Under the pieces are notes generated by a model. That model worked only from the letters and a program-made list of their open reading frames with translations, did no database searches and was not told the DNA's origin. From Aegilops tauschii subsp. strangulata (Eukaryota; Streptophyta; Magnoliopsida; Poales; Poaceae), in contig NC_053036.3 in assembly GCF_002575655.3 (NCBI RefSeq), positions 647,921,387-647,985,386 of the forward strand: a stretch of DNA of 64,000 nucleotides, written 5' to 3'. A program made the position numbers and the translations under genes. Shown one piece after another: positions 1 to 12,689 of this stretch (the first letter of the stretch is position 1; each line of letters starts with the position of its first letter).

Positions 1-12
1 CGACGTAACCCT

Positions 13-3000
13 TTACGACGAACCTTTTGTCACTTCCATAATCGAGTAACATATCCTTATTCCACTAAGGATAATTTTGACCGCTGTCCAGTGATCTACT
101 CCTAGATAACTATTGTACTCCCTTGCCAAAATCAGTGTAGGGTATACAATAGATCTGGTACGCAGCATGGCATACTTTATAGAACCTATGGCCAAGGCAT
201 AGGGAATGACTTTCATTCTCTTTCTATCTTCTGCCGTGGTCGGGCTTTGAGTCTTACTCAATTTCACACCTTGTAACACAGGCAAGAACTCTTTCTTTGA
301 CTGTTCTATTTTGAACTACTTCAAAATCTTGTTAAGGCATGTAATCATTGAAAAAACTTATCAAGCGTCTTGATCTATCTCTATAGATCTTGATGCTCCA
401 TATGTAAGCAGCTTCACCGAGGTTTTTCTTTGAAAAACTCCTTTCAAACACTCCTTTATGCTTTGCAGAATAATTCTACATTATTTCCAATCAACAATAT
501 GTCATTCACATATACTTATCAGAAATGCTGTAGTGCTCCCACTCACTTTCTTGTAAATACAGGCTTCACCGCAAGTCTGTATAAAACTATATCCTTTGAT
601 CAACTTATCAAAGCGTATATTCCAACTCCGAGATGCTTGCACCAGTCCATAGATGGATCGCTGGAGCTTGCTTATTTTGTTAGCACTTTTAGGATTGACA
701 AAACCTCCTGGTTGCATCATATGCAACTCTTCTTTAATAAATCCATTAAGGAATGCAGTTTTGTTTATCCATTTGCCATATTTCATAAAATGCGGCAATT
801 GCTAACATGATTCAGACAGACTTAAGCATAGATACGAGTGAGAAACTCTCATCGTAGTCAACACCTTGAACTTGTCGAAAACCTTTTTGCGACAATTCTA
901 GCTTTGTAGATAGTAACACTACTATCACTGTCTGTCTTACTCTTGAAGATCCATTAATCTCAATGGCTCGCCGATCATTGGGCAAGTCAACCAAAGTCCA
1001 TACTTTGTTCTTCATACATGGATCTTATCTCAGATTTCATGGCCTCAAGCCATTTTGCGGAATCTGGGCTCATCATCGCTTCCTCATAGTTCATAGGTTC
1101 GTCATGGTCTAGTAACATATCCTCCAGAACAGGATTACCGTACCACTCTGGTGCGGATCTTAATCTGGTTGACCTACGAGGTTCAGTAATAACTTGATCT
1201 GAAGTTTCATGATCATTATCATTAACTTCCTCACTAATTGGTGTAGGTGTCGCAGAAACTGGTTTCTGTGATGATCTACTTTCCAATAAGGAAGCAGGTA
1301 CAGTTACCTCATCAAGTTCTACTTTCCTCCTACTCACTTCTTTCGAGAGAAACTCCTTCTCTAGAAAAGATCCATACTAAGCAACGAATGTCTTGCCTTC
1401 TGATCTGTGATAGAAGGTGTACCCAACTGTCTCCTTTGGGTATCCTATGAAGACACATTTCTCCGGTTTGGGTTTGAGCTTATCAGGATGAAACTTTTTC
1501 ACATAAGCATCGCAACCCCAAACTTTAAGAAATGACAAATTTGGTTTCTTGCCAAACCACAGTTCATAAGGCGTCGTCTCAACGGATTTTGATGGTGCCC
1601 TATTTAATGTGAATGTAGCTGTCTCTTATGCATAACCCCAAAACGATAGTGGTAAATTGGTAAGAGACATCATAGATTGCACTATATCCAATAAAGTACG
1701 GTTATGACATTCGGACACACCATTATGCTGTGGTGTTCCAGGTGGCACGAATTTGTGAAACTATTCCACATTGTTTTAATTGAAGACCAAACTCGCAACT
1801 CAAATATTTGTCTCCGCGATCAGATCGTAGAAACTTTATTTTCTTGTTACGATGATTTTCTACTTCACTCTGAAATTATATGAACTTTTCAAATGTTTCA
1901 GACTTCTGTTTCATTAAGTAGATATACCCATATCTGCTCAAATCATCTGTGAAGGTCAGAACATAATGATACCTGCTACGAGCCTCAATATTCATCGGAC
2001 CACATACATTTGTATGTATGATTTCCAACAAATCTGTTGCTCTCTCCATAGTTCCGGAGAACGACGTTTTAGTCATCTTGCCCATGAGGCACGGTTCGCA
2101 AGCATCAAGTGATTCATAATCAAGTGATTCCAAACTCCCATCAGTATGGAGTTTCTTCATGCGCTTTACACCAATATGACCTAAACGGCAGTGCCACAAA
2201 TAAGTTGCACTATCATTATTAACTTTGCATCTTTTGGCTTCATTATTATGAATATGTGTATCACTACGATCGAGATCCAACAAACCATTTTCGTTGGTGT
2301 GTATGACCATAGAAGGTCTTTATTCATGTAAACAGAACAACAATTGTTCTCTAACTTAAATGAATAACCGTATTGCAATAAACATGATCAAATCATATTC
2401 ATGCTCAACGCAAACACCAAATAACACTTATTTAGTTTCAACACTAATCCCGAAAGTATAGGGAGTGTGCGATGATGATCATATCAATCTTGGAACTACA
2501 TCCAACACACATCGTCACCTCTCCTTTTAGTAGTCTCTGTTTATTCTGCAACTCCCGTTTCGAGTTACTACTCTTAGCAACTGAACCGGTATCAAAATAC
2601 CGAAGGGTTGCTATAAACACTAGTAAAGTACATATCAATAACATGTATATCCAATATACCTTTGTTCACTTTGCCATCCTTCTTATCCACCAAATAGTTG
2701 GGGTAGTTCCGCTTCCAGTTGACCAGTCCCTTTGCAGTAGAAGCACTTAGTCTCAGGCTTAGGTACAGACTTGGGCTTCTTCACTTGAGTAGCAACTTGC
2801 TTGCCGTTCTTTTTGAAGTTCCCCTTCTTCCTTTTGCCCTTTTCTTGAAACTAGTGGTCTCGTCAACCATCAACACTTGAAGTTGTCTCGTCAACCATCA
2901 ACACTTGATGTTTTTCTTGATTTCTACCTTCGTCGATTTCAGCATCACGAAGAGCTCGGGAATTACTTTCGTCATCCCTTGCATATTATAGTTCATCACG

Positions 3001-3509
3001 AAGTTCTACTAACTTGGTGATGGTGACTAGAGAATTCTGTCAATCACTATTTTATCTGGAAGATTAACTCCCACTTGATTCAAGCGATTGTAGTACCCAG
3101 ACAATCTGAGCACATGCTCACTAGTTGAGCGATTCTCCTCCATCTTTTAGCTATAGAACTTGTTGGAGACTTCATATCTATCAACTCGGGTATTTGCTTG
3201 AAATATTAACTTCAACTCCTGGAACATCTCATATGGTCCATGACGTTCAAAACGTCTTTGAAGTCCCGATTCTAAGCCGTTAAGCATGGTGCACTAAACT
3301 ATCAAGTAGTCATCATATTGAGCTAGCCAAACGTTCATAACGTCTGCATCTGCTCCTGCAATAGGTCTGTCACCTAGCGGTGCATCAAGGACATAATTTT
3401 TCTGTGCAGCAATGAGGATAATCCTCAGATCACGGATCCAATCCCCATCTTTGCTACTAACATCTTTCAACATAATATTTTTCTCTAGGAACATATCAAA
3501 AATAAACAC
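13..3509 (-). pseudogene. Broken copia gag-pol remnant
   Basis: Readable pieces in element order are: a gag start at 3294-3509; a gag zinc-knuckle remnant near 2720-2750 in which the histidine is lost; the pre-integrase region and integrase core at 1876-2310 (HCRLGHIGVKRMKKLH); the linker after integrase at 987-1337; reverse transcriptase pieces at 502-1015 containing the tract before the active site, with no YVDD box surviving; and an RNase H-proximal piece at 13-285. In the integrase core the usual IHTDVCGP reads IHTNVCGP, so the first catalytic aspartate is replaced by asparagine. Many stops separate the pieces. A short direct duplication lies around 2868-2912. No product is expected. Confidence 0.88.
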
Positions 3510-4782
3510 AGGGAAGCAACAACGCGAGCTATTGATCTACAACATAATTTGCAAAATACTATCAGGACTAAGTTCATGCTAAATTTAAGTTCAATTAATC
3601 ATATTACTTAAGAACTCCCACTTAGATAGACATCCCTCTAATCCTCTTAAGTGATCACGTGATCCATATCAACTAAACCATGTCCGATCATCACGTGAGA
3701 TGGAGTAGTTTCAATGGTGAACATCACTATGTTGATCATATCTACTATATGATTCACGCTCGACCTTTCGGTCTCCGTGTTCCGAGGCCATATCTGTTAT
3801 ATGCTAGGCTCGTCAAGTTTAACCTGAGTATTCCGCTTGTGCAACTGTTTTGCACCCGTTGTATTTGAACCTAGAGCCTATCACACTCGATCATCACGTG
3901 GTGTCTCATCACGAAGAACTTTCGCAACGGTGCATACTCAGGGAGAACACTTATACTTTGATAATTTAGTGAAGGATCATCTTATAATGCTACCGTCAAA
4001 CAAAGCAAGATAAGATGCATAAAGGATTAACAACACATGCAATCAATATAAGTGATATGATATGGCCATCATCATCTTGTGCTTGTGATCTCCATCTCCG
4101 AAGCACCGTGCTTGTGATCTCCATCTCCGAAGCACCGTCATGATCACCATCGTCACCGGCGCGACACCTTGATCTCCATCATAGCATCGTTGTCGTCTCG
4201 CCAACTTATTGCTTTTACGACTATCGCTACCGCTTAGTGATAAAGTAAAACTATTACATGGCGATTGCATCTCATACAATAAAGCGACAACCATATGGCT
4301 CCTGCCAGTTGCCGATAACTCGGTTACAAAACATGATCATCTCATACAACACATTATATCACATCATGTCTTGACCATATCACATCACAACATGCCCTGC
4401 AAAAACAAGTTAGACGTCCTCTACTTTGTTGTTGCAAGTTTTACGTGGCTGCTACGGGCTTAGCAAGAACCGTTCTTACCTACGCATCAAAACCACAACG
4501 ATAGTTTGTCAAGTTGGTGCTGTTTTAACCTTCGCAAGGACCGGGCGTAGCCACACTCGGTTCAACTAAAGTGAGAGAGACAGACACCCGCGGTCACCTT
4601 TAAGCAACGAGTGCTCGCAACGGTGAAACCAGTCTCGCGTAAGCGTACGCGTAATGTCGGTCCGGGCCGCTTCATCTCACAATACCGCTGAACCAAAGTA
4701 TGACATGCTGGTAAGCAGTATGACTTATATCGCCCACAACTCACTTGTGTTCTACTCGTGCATAGCATCAACGCATAAAACC

Positions 4783-4797
4783 AGGCTCGGATGCCAC
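4783..4797 (-). other. Primer-binding site of the left copia element
   Basis: Directly inside the LTR, the minus strand reads TGGCATCCGAGCC after one G. This resembles the complement of the 3' end of initiator methionine tRNA (TGGTATCAGAGCC), the usual primer of BARE-like copia elements, with two substitutions. Confidence 0.7.
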
Positions 4798-6507
4798 TGT
4801 TGGGGAACGTAGTAATTTCAAAAAAATTCCTACGCACACGCAAGATCATGGTGATGCATAGCAACGAGAGGGGAGAGTGTTGTCCACGTACCCTCGTAGA
4901 CCGACAGCGGAAGCGTTATCACAACGTGGTTGATGTAGTCGTACGTCTTCACGATCCGACCGATCAAGTACCGAACGTACGGCACCTCCGAGTTCTACAC
5001 ACGTTCAGCTCGATGACGTCCCTCGAACTCCGATCCAGCCGAGTGTTGAGGGAGAGTTTCCTCAGCACGATGGCGTGGTGACGATGATGATGTTCCACCG
5101 ACGCAGGGCTTCGCCTAAGCTCCGCAACGGTATTATCGAGGTGTAATATGGTGGAGGGGGGCACCGCACACGGCTAAGAGATCTCAAGGATCAATTGTTG
5201 TGTCTCTGGGGTGCCCCCTTGCCCCCGTATATAAAGGAGCAAGGGGGAGGCAGCCGGCCAAGGGGAGAGGCGCGCCATAGGGGGGAGTCCTACTCCCACC
5301 GGGAGTAGGACTCCTCCTTTCCTTGTGGGAGTAGGAGAAGGGAAGGGGGAAGGAGAAAGAAGGAAGGGTGCCCCCCCTTCCCTAGTCCAATTCGGACCAG
5401 ACCATGGGGAGGGGTGCGGCCACCTTTTGAGGCCTTTCTCTCCTTTCCCGTATGGCCCATTAAGGCCCAATACGAATTCCCGTAACTCTCCGGTACTCCG
5501 AAAAATACCCGAATCACTCGGAACCTTTCCAAAGTCCGAATATAGTCGTCCAATATATCGATCTTTACGTCTCAACCATTTCGAGACTCCTCGTCATATC
5601 CCCGATCTCATCCGGGACTCCGAACTCCTTCGGTACATCAAAACTCAATAAAACTGTCATTGTAACGTTAAGCGTGCGGACCCTACGGGTTCGAGAACTA
5701 CGTAGACATGACCGAGACACGTCTCCGGTCAATAAACAATAGCGGGACCTGGATGCCCATATTGGCTCCCACATATTCTATGAAGATCTTCATCGGTCAG
5801 ACCGCATAACAACATACGTTGTTCCCTTTGTCACCGGTATGTTACTTGCCCGAGATTCGATCGTCGGTATCTCGATACCTAGTTCAATCTCGTTACCGGC
5901 AAGTCTCTTTACTCGTTCCGTAATACATCATCCCGCAACTAACTCATTAGTCACAATGCTTGCAAGGCTTTATAGTGATGTGCATTACCGAGTGGGCCCA
6001 GAGATACCTCTCCGACAATTGGAGTGACAAATCCTAATCTCGAAATACGCCAACCCAACAACTACCTTTGGAGACACCTGTAGAGCACCTTTATAATCAC
6101 TCATTTACGTTGTGACGTTTGGTAGCACACAAAGTGTTCCTCCGGTAAACGGGAGTTGCATAATCTCATAGTCATAGGAACATGTATAAGTCATGAAGAA
6201 AGCAATAGCAACATACTAAACGATCGAGTGCTAAGCTAACGGAATGGGTCAAGTCAATCACGTCATTCTCCTAATGAGGTGATCCTGTTAATCAAATGAC
6301 AACTCATGTCTATGGCTAGGAAACATAACCATCTTTGATTAACGAGCTAGTCAAGTAGAGGCATACTAGTGACACTCTGTTTGTCTATGTATTCACACAT
6401 GTATTATGTTTCCGGTTAATACAATTCTAGCATGAATAATAAACATTTATCATGATATAAGGAAATATATAATACTTTATTATTGCCTCTAGGGCATATT
6501 TCCTTCA
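4798..6507 (-). repeat. 5' LTR of the left copia element (1710 bp)
   Basis: The + strand sequence begins TGTTGGGGAACG and ends TTTCCTTCA, so in element orientation it runs TGAAGGAAATATG to CCCCAACA with the usual TG/CA ends. An internal stretch around 5226-5236 holds a TATA-like tract. The same LTR type recurs at 42942-44654 with only scattered differences. ORFs reading through the GC-rich part (about 5174-5650) are coincidental. Confidence 0.92.
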
Positions 6508-6825
6508 GCATTGTGCCTCCACACCGCTATAACGGAGACGTACTTCCCCTCAAAAGGAAGGAACTTCGATAACACATCCTTGTCTCCACCGGCTCCACTC
6601 TTGGTTATCTCTTACCTTTACTTGTGCACGCTTATATTGTGTTGTATCCCTTTCTTGCTTGTGCGTTTGTTGTTGTTGCATCATATAGGTTGCTCACCTA
6701 GTTGCATATCTAGACAACCTACTTTGATGCAAAGTTTAAATTGGTAAAGAAAAGCTAAAAATTGTTAGTTGCCTATTCACCCCCCCCCCTCTAGTCAACT
6801 ATATCGATCCTTTCATCAGGACTAA
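6508..6825. other. Non-genic remnant next to the copia LTR
   Basis: No coding sequence is visible. The end of the stretch (a run of ten C near 6782, then CTCTAGTCAACTATATCGATCC) looks like the leader or LTR end of another grass LTR retrotransposon into which the copia element inserted. The assignment is by resemblance only. Confidence 0.35.
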
Positions 6826-8098
6826 GGGCATCTCCAATGTTGACCCTCAAACCGCTCACATACGTTTGGACCGCGTGGTCCGCACGTATTGTGCCATCCA
6901 TGCAGGTATGTATCAGTCTGTCGAGCGGTCCGGACGTACTTTTTCCTACAAAATGGAAGCAAAGTGGGGGGGGGGTCCAGACAGCAACCACGTAGGACTT
7001 CGACACTCCTGGCCACTAAATCCCTCCTCTCAGCCCCATTTTCTTCCCATCTGCCCCTTCTCCCGCTTGCTTTGTATCCGCACCCTCCTCCTCCGATGCC
7101 GCCGTTGTACCTCTTCAGCCGGCACACAGGCACTGTCGGACCTCCGCAACCAGCACCGACGCGCCCGCTTGTCTTTTACGATGGCGTCATCCACCTAGGA
7201 CCCATCAGTAGGCAGGTACACTACGCCCCCTTGTCGACGTCGTCCATGGCAGTCACCACACCTGGTAGGTGTTCGGGCCAATGCCATTGAGCTTATTTTC
7301 GAACACCGTGTCATCTTTTTAGAGTACGAAGGATGTCGGAGTACTCGACCATGAAGGATGAGTTGTTGTGCAATGCGTGGTCGGCCGTATCCGTGGATTT
7401 CGTAGGCAGGAGCAGAGGGGGCCCTTCTGGCAGCGCATGCATGATTCATTTCACGCGCGAAAGCACATTGCACCCTACGACATGCACATCATCCATGATC
7501 GCAACGTGAGGTCATTATCATATCGATGGTACGCCATCCAGACCAGCATCACCAAGTTTTGTGGCGCGGTTGATATCCTAGAGGCAAGGTGGCCATTGCG
7601 CGCGGCAGCCCAGGAGATCGTAAATTTTGCTTCTTCTTGCTCAACTTGTCGATTGAATCATAGTCATTCATTCAATATTGCTCTACACGTTGTGTAGACC
7701 GTACACGCTGTTGTGATGTACCACGGGATAGAGGAAAGGCCATTTACGTACATACACTATTGGATGAACATGAAGGGGCAATATGTGTAGGACGACATGA
7801 TCCGTTCATGAAAAACTTGTTGAACATCCGGTAATGTATGGATGAATTTGAACTATTGTTGTACTAGACTTATTTGCATGTTATGTATGGATGATTTGTG
7901 CTATTTTCTATTCGTTGATGAAACCGTCATGTTTGCATGATTTTCGTCCAATTAGTTGAAAACCGGCTTGAAATGTATGTGGGCAGCGTTGGATGGCTGC
8001 CTTTCGCATCCATGTCCATGATCTGCCCCCCCCCCCCCCCCCCCTCCACGGATGGATGTCGAAGCAATTTGCGGGTCAGCGTTGCGTTGAAGATGTCT
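6826..8098 (+). mobile_element. PIF/Harbinger-type relic with imperfect TIRs and TAA target duplication
   Basis: The left end reads GGGCATCTCCAATG and the right end, reverse-complemented, reads AGACATCTTCAACG. The trinucleotide TAA lies outside both ends (6823-6825 and 8099-8101). TAA target duplications and a GGGCATCTCCA-like terminus fit PIF/Harbinger superfamily elements in grasses. The interior holds a broken ORF1-like gene at 7336-7697 but no DDE transposase. A 19-C homopolymer sits at 8026-8044. A related relic in opposite orientation lies at 11618-12578. Confidence 0.7.
7336..7697 (+). pseudogene. Harbinger ORF1-like (Myb/SANT-type) gene remnant
   Basis: The first reading frame starts MKDELLCNAWSAVSVDFVG. 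After a frame change near 7428 it continues FWQRMHDSFHARKHIAPY and ...RSLSYRWYAIQTSITKFCGAV. In Harbinger systems the ORF1 protein binds DNA through a Myb/SANT-like fold and helps the transposase. That role is known for the superfamily and is not shown here. The frameshift and the lack of a transposase partner make this a relic. The same peptide pattern occurs on the minus strand at about 11900-12330. Confidence 0.6.
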
Positions 8099-8101
8099 TA
8101 A

Positions 8102-8990
8102 GCAAATGGTTCGGGTCAATTTTTGGGTGGCCTCACTAGTCACTCAGGGTGTGTTTGATAGAGTGCATGGAGGGTGCACGAGCTCAAAAGTTCCCTTCTC
8201 GACGCACTTTTTAGGTGTTTGGTAGACTGCACGGGGCCTCCTCGGGATGCACGTGATCAGCACAAATACCCTCGTAGCATGCACGAAGAGAAAACACCCC
8301 AGCAGTCGTTCGCTGGTCAGCATGCATGAGCGAAGCGAGCGACGACGTGTTCTAAAAAATGTTCGGAATTTCTAAAAAAAATTAGAAAATGTACAAAATA
8401 TCAAAAATTGTTCAGATTTTTAAAAATTGTTAACATTTTCAAATATTTTCCAAATTTTCCAAATTCGTTAAAGTTTTTAAAAACAGTCCAGAATTTTTTT
8501 AAAAAAATAAAAAATACCAGAATTTGGTTAAATTTTCAAATAATGTTTGGATTTAAAAAAAGAAGAATTTAAAAAATTGTTTATATTTTTTAAAATATCG
8601 GATAAAAATGATTTTAAAATTATTTCCAATTTTATAAAAGTTTAAACTTTCAAAATTTGTTTAGATTTTCATAAAAACTTCAGGATTTCAAAAAAATGTT
8701 TAAATTTTCAAAAAAGTTATTTTTAACATGTTCAATTGTTCAATTTTTTTGAAAACATTCTTCACTCATTTGAAAATACCGGTTGTTACCACCGACATGT
8801 CTAAACAGATGCGAGCTGCCAAACAGAATCTCAACTTAGCATGTCTAAGCACACACAAACCGCTAGCAAGCAACAGCAAATGCATGTACTTAGCATGTCT
8901 TACTACCCGCAAAAAAAGAGAGCATGCCATACTACCATCCAGTTCGGCCTTTTTTTCCTAGGGGTAGTTCTAGTACGGACTTGCCTTTTT
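8102..8990. other. AT-rich non-coding repeat stretch
   Basis: From about 8340 to 8760 the sequence is an A/T-rich series of degenerate words such as AAAATTGTTC and TTTTCAAA, a pattern common in Triticeae intergenic repeats. A similar stretch is at 51510-51920. No gene is visible. The ORFs here lack any recognisable domain. Confidence 0.5.
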
Positions 8991-9005
8991 GGTGAGGGCA
9001 TTGCT

Positions 9006-9480
9006 GTGCATGGGCCGTGCGATGCTTGCAGCCCAGCAGCAGACCGAGCAGCGAGCCAGCAGGTACGTGGACGTGTCAGCCAGGAGCGGATGACGAGGAT
9101 TGACCGGTGGAGAGACGTGGCACTGGATGGACGGTGGGTCCCACGGCCGTTCCATGACCTTTTTTTTTCCCCGGGGTGGCCGTTCCATGACCTACCGGAA
9201 GAGAAAAAGGAAGCAAAATATCTTTTTAAGGAAGTCCATTAATGCTTGCGGTGTTGTTTGGCATCGCCACACCCACCCAACCCCAAGTGTCCATGGTTTC
9301 ACCCATACCAAAGCCTCGATCCTCCCTCCCACTCCCAGACCTGGAAAGACAGAGAGAGCATCGATCTTCAGCACATTGGTACGAGCGCCTGACACGCCAC
9401 AAAGAAAATCATACGAGCACCCGCATGCAAACACAAGAAATGCGTACAGATTCTTTTCTTTTTAAAACAAACATCTGCCA
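9006..9480. repeat. Duplicated block a, copy 1
   Basis: It shares long stretches with 11229-11615: the GCATGGGCCGTG start, the GGTGGGTCCCAC tract, TTTAAGGAAG(T/C)CCATTAATGCTTGCGG, and CCTCGATCCT with ACGCCA further on. The two copies are clearly related but diverged by substitutions and indels. Together with blocks b this indicates an old local duplication upstream of the gene at 14311. Confidence 0.75.
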
Positions 9481-9495
9481 ACATAATGAAAATAA

Positions 9496-9660
9496 CTCCC
9501 TCGGTTTCTAAATACTCCTATAAAACCAATGTCAAGATGCATCTAAAGATATTGGTTTCATATTTTGAAATTTGATATTTTTTCTTACATGGTTGGTCAA
9601 ACTTTACGAAGTTTGACTTCGGACAAATTTTATATGCAAACTAAAAAGAAACGGAGGGAG
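9496..9660. mobile_element. Stowaway-like MITE, 165 bp
   Basis: The ends are CTCCCTCGGTTTCT and, reverse-complemented from the right, CTCCCTCCGTTTCT. TAA flanks the element on both sides (9493-9495 and 9661-9663), which includes the TA duplication expected for Tc1/mariner-type Stowaway elements. It is non-coding. Confidence 0.85.
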
Positions 9661-9669
9661 TAAGTCTTA

Positions 9670-10040
9670 AGCTTCAATCGTTGAAACTTACGATTTTTCA
9701 ACTGAAACTCGCGATTTTCTCGCTCACTCTTACCAACTTTCATAGATTAAATTTTAAGACCTTTTTGTTGTCGCAAAAATCGTGATTTTATCTGTCGCTC
9801 GTAGTAAGTTTCAAGACCTCAAACCTAACATTTATTTTCAAAAAAATTCAAAAACATATTTAAAATGGTTCTTATTTGAAAGCCTTCATCACGAGAAACA
9901 CAGATATGAAAACAAAACTTAGTTTGGACTTTTCATTTAAAAAATATAAAAATTGAAAATTGAAAGCCAAAAATTAAAACATGCGTGAGGGACTCGATGC
10001 CCTGAGACATGCGTGCCACAAATCTTGTCCCACACTGATA
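9670..10040. other. AT-rich spacer without visible gene
   Basis: Low-complexity A/T-rich sequence with repeated TTTCAAGACC/GTAAGTTTCA-type words. No ORF with recognisable content and no RNA gene was seen. Confidence 0.4.
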
Positions 10041-10655
10041 AGAGACATCACCACAACATCTATGAAACGCCGGTTTTATCGGTCATGCTACCGAGCCACC
10101 AATATCCGGTTATTTAGAGTACTGGCAGAACCAAGACCATGTCATGTCAACGTGATAAACACCATTAATAAACGACACCAAAGTATCAACTGAGTTCTAC
10201 ATCACAACGAGGCGCCTCCGACAACAATCCCATAGATAAGAGGCGTTACCCCGAGCATTTCTTAGACGTTGTAGTTCCTACTGGCAACGACTGCCGGAAG
10301 ATCGGCATCTAAATTAGAAACGGCAGTATGTTACCTATTCGTCGGAAACATCCGATGGACGAAGATACCAGCTTCCACAGATACATTTGCTTCGGAACAA
10401 GACCACTAGCTAGGGCGGCGAATCCTCTGAGCCAAAGTTAGGCAGTTGAAAATGTGTTTCTCTAATGGTTCCATTTATTCGAGCGTTCCGTTCCACTTTG
10501 AAACTCTGTTTATTATCAATTTTCATATTAAAAGATATATCATAGAAAGATGATGTCGAAAATACTCGGAGATGGCAAATATTCGGATCTAAGACCGAGG
10601 GCTGGAGGACACTCCAACCTAACACGAGGCATCATTCCTCACGATGTCCCGGCCA
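10040..10655. repeat. Duplicated block b, copy 1
   Basis: It matches 13135-13815 over most of its length (CACCAATATCCG, TTATTTAGAG, GATAAGAGGCGTTACCC, CCAAAGTTAGGCAGTTGAA, CCTAACACGAGGCATC) and matches 12690-13080 more weakly. It is part of the local duplication described for block a. Confidence 0.75.
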
Positions 10656-10659
10656 AGGG

Positions 10660-11055
10660 GTCTCTTACCAGGTTGGTTCCCGACCAGGTGAGCCGGAGTG
10701 AGGACCCTAGGCCGGTTTTGTCTTGGGCCACTTTGGGCGACCCATGGCGGACTGTACGAACACTCTGGAAGACTTGGCGTACAAGACAAGACGATGAAGT
10801 TGTGGAGGACTCTACCTCTCTCGATGTAGCCGACTAGGATATGTAACCCTAGGACCCCAGATGTATTATATAATACGGGGTCAGACTGGTCGTAGAACAC
10901 ATTACAACCCTTTTTGTATTCACGTGTACTTTATACATACCCAACGCAATATACACGAGCAGGACGTGGAGTATTATCTCCTCCGTGAGAGTCTGAATCT
11001 GGGTAAAACCTTGCTTTCTCTTACTATCCATTTACATCTGCCAGTAAGTTGCTAA
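10660..11055 (+). other. LTR-like remnant
   Basis: The tract holds a TATA-like ATTATATAATACGGGG near 10863, followed by a leader that includes CAGGACGTGGAGTATTA and CTGAATCTGGGTAAAAC. Similar words end grass gypsy-type LTRs and recur at 52570-52615 and, reversed, near 60980-61010. No coding sequence and no second LTR were found, so this is a fragment. Confidence 0.4.
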
Positions 11056-11228
11056 GCTTAGAAAATACCCCTGGTCCTTTTTCTTTTCTTTTTTGAGATG
11101 GCCTCAGGCCATTTACAGTCTGCCAACAAGTTTTTTTTTTTAAGATCAAGCAGGTATGTTTTTTTCTTTTTTTGAGAATCATCAAGCCAGTAATTTGCTG
11201 AGCTATGCTTCTCCAGCGGGCTCTACTT

Positions 11229-11615
11229 TGCATGGGCCGTGTGAAGCTTGCGGCCCAGCGGCAGATCGTTTGCGTTTGGGCCAGGCAGGTACGTGTCAGA
11301 CGACCGACCGACCAGTGGCGACACGTAGCAACGTTTGGCCGGTGGGTCCCACCTCGGCCATTCCAGAAAAAGAAATCATCTTGTGTTTAAGGAAGCCCAT
11401 TAATGCTTGCGGTATTAATTTGTTTGGCACACGGTGCGGTGCTGTGCGTCGTCACGTCACGCCCCAACTGTCCATCGTACTTCTACTTTCACGTTTGAGT
11501 TTGACCCATGCTCCACAGCCTCGATCCTTCCCCACATAAGATTGAGCGTCTGTCTCGATGCCTTCTTCAGACACATTGGCACTGTTTGGGCCTGAACGAG
11601 CACCTGGCACGCCAG
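11229..11615. repeat. Duplicated block a, copy 2
   Basis: Diverged copy of 9006-9390. The similarity stops at about 11617, where the reverse-oriented Harbinger relic begins. Matching sequence (ATACGAGC...) resumes near 13083, so the insertion came after the duplication. Confidence 0.7.
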
Positions 11616-11617
11616 AA

Positions 11618-12578
11618 AGTCTTCCCACACATATTGTCCGTTGAACTTCATCCAACAATATACGTGCATGAATGGCCTGCCTTCAGTCCTGTAGTATGTT
11701 TCGGCAACGCGTACAATCTATACAACGTGTAGAGTAACATTGAGCGAATGAGTGAATTAAACAACACGAAGAGCGATGGGAAGCAAAACTTACAATCTCC
11801 AGGATTGACGATGGCAACTCATGTAACCGCGCCGCAAAACTTCATGACAGAGTTGCAGATGGTGTGCCATCAATGCGATACCGACTTCACATTGTGTCAC
11901 TAGATGATGTGTATGTTGTATGGCGCGAAGTACTTCGGTACATGAAAGGAACCATGCACGCGCTGCCAAAAGATCAAACCTCTTGAATTCCTGCCTACAA
12001 AGTCCGTAGATACGGCTAACCAGACATCGCACAATAACTCATCCTCCTTCACCGAGATACCCACCATCATGCTTACTCTTGAAAACAAACAAGAAGTTCG
12101 AAAAAAAGGCTCAATGGCATTTGACCAAACACTTGTCGGATGTGGTGTCCGCCATGGACGTTGTCGGCTAGGGGCGGATGGTACCTGGTTGTGGAAGGAT
12201 CCTGGGTGGACGGTAACATAGTCCAAGGAGGGCAAGCGTGTTGGTGGGGGCTGCGGACGCCCTATGATGCCTGGGCGGCTATTGGGGAGGTACAACGACA
12301 ACGCCGGACGAGGAAGGTGCATATACAAAGCAAGGGGAAAGGGGCGGAGTAAAAAAGTGGACCGAAAGGTGGGGTTTGAGTGGGCCGGGAGTGTCGAAGT
12401 CCTCCATGCGGCGGTCCGGATTCCAGCAAAGCCCCCCAGTTTACCTTCGGTTTGTGGGGAAACAGACGCCTGGACCGCTCCACAGACTGACGGGGCACCA
12501 TGTTGGATGACAAAACACGTCCGAACAATACAATCTGGACGGATCCAAGCTATTGGAGGGCCAAAGCTGGAGATGCCC
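11618..12578 (-). mobile_element. PIF/Harbinger-type relic, reverse orientation
   Basis: The right end, read on the minus strand, begins GGGCATCTCCAGC and is preceded by TAA (12579-12581), matching the terminus of the element at 6826. The far-left segment (ACACATATTG, ATGAATGGCC) corresponds to the 3' part of the 6826 element, but no clean left terminus is seen. It interrupts duplicated block a/b copy 2. Confidence 0.6.
11900..12330 (-). pseudogene. Harbinger ORF1-like (Myb/SANT-type) gene remnant
   Basis: The minus-strand frame contains KEDELLCDVWLAVSTDFVGR and FWQRVHGSFHVPKYFAPYN, parallel to the remnant at 7336-7697. The surviving reading frame is about 142 residues, with a proline-rich leader, and it lacks the downstream RWYAIQ region in frame. 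It is a non-autonomous relic. Confidence 0.55.
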
Positions 12579-12689
12579 TAAGTAAACAAGAAATCCATAC
12601 AAGTATCTCAGTAATAACAAAACAAAGGAGGTTCAAACAAACAAGATAAGCCTGCGCATACAAAACCCCTTCCCTCGAAGGACCTCATA

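Larger units (their letters stand above)
1..6507 (-). mobile_element. Degenerate Ty1-copia retrotransposon (BARE1/WIS/Angela clade), 3' end outside window
   Basis: The element lies in reverse orientation. Its 5' LTR is at 4798-6507, a primer-binding site abuts it at about 4783-4797, and gag-pol remnants run leftward to the window edge. The order LTR, PBS, gag, integrase, reverse transcriptase, RNase H is that of Ty1-copia. Every coding domain is broken by stops and frameshifts, so the copy is old and inactive. The second LTR would lie left of position 1, so the target duplication and LTR divergence cannot be checked. The family call comes from recognising the LTR termini and the inner text around the PBS. 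The exact subfamily is not certain. Confidence 0.9.

Noticed and set aside
5174..5651. ORFs of 87-133 codons in the left copia LTR (and their counterparts at 43331-43796)
   Set aside because: They lie entirely within LTR sequence, overlap on both strands and recur only because the LTR recurs.
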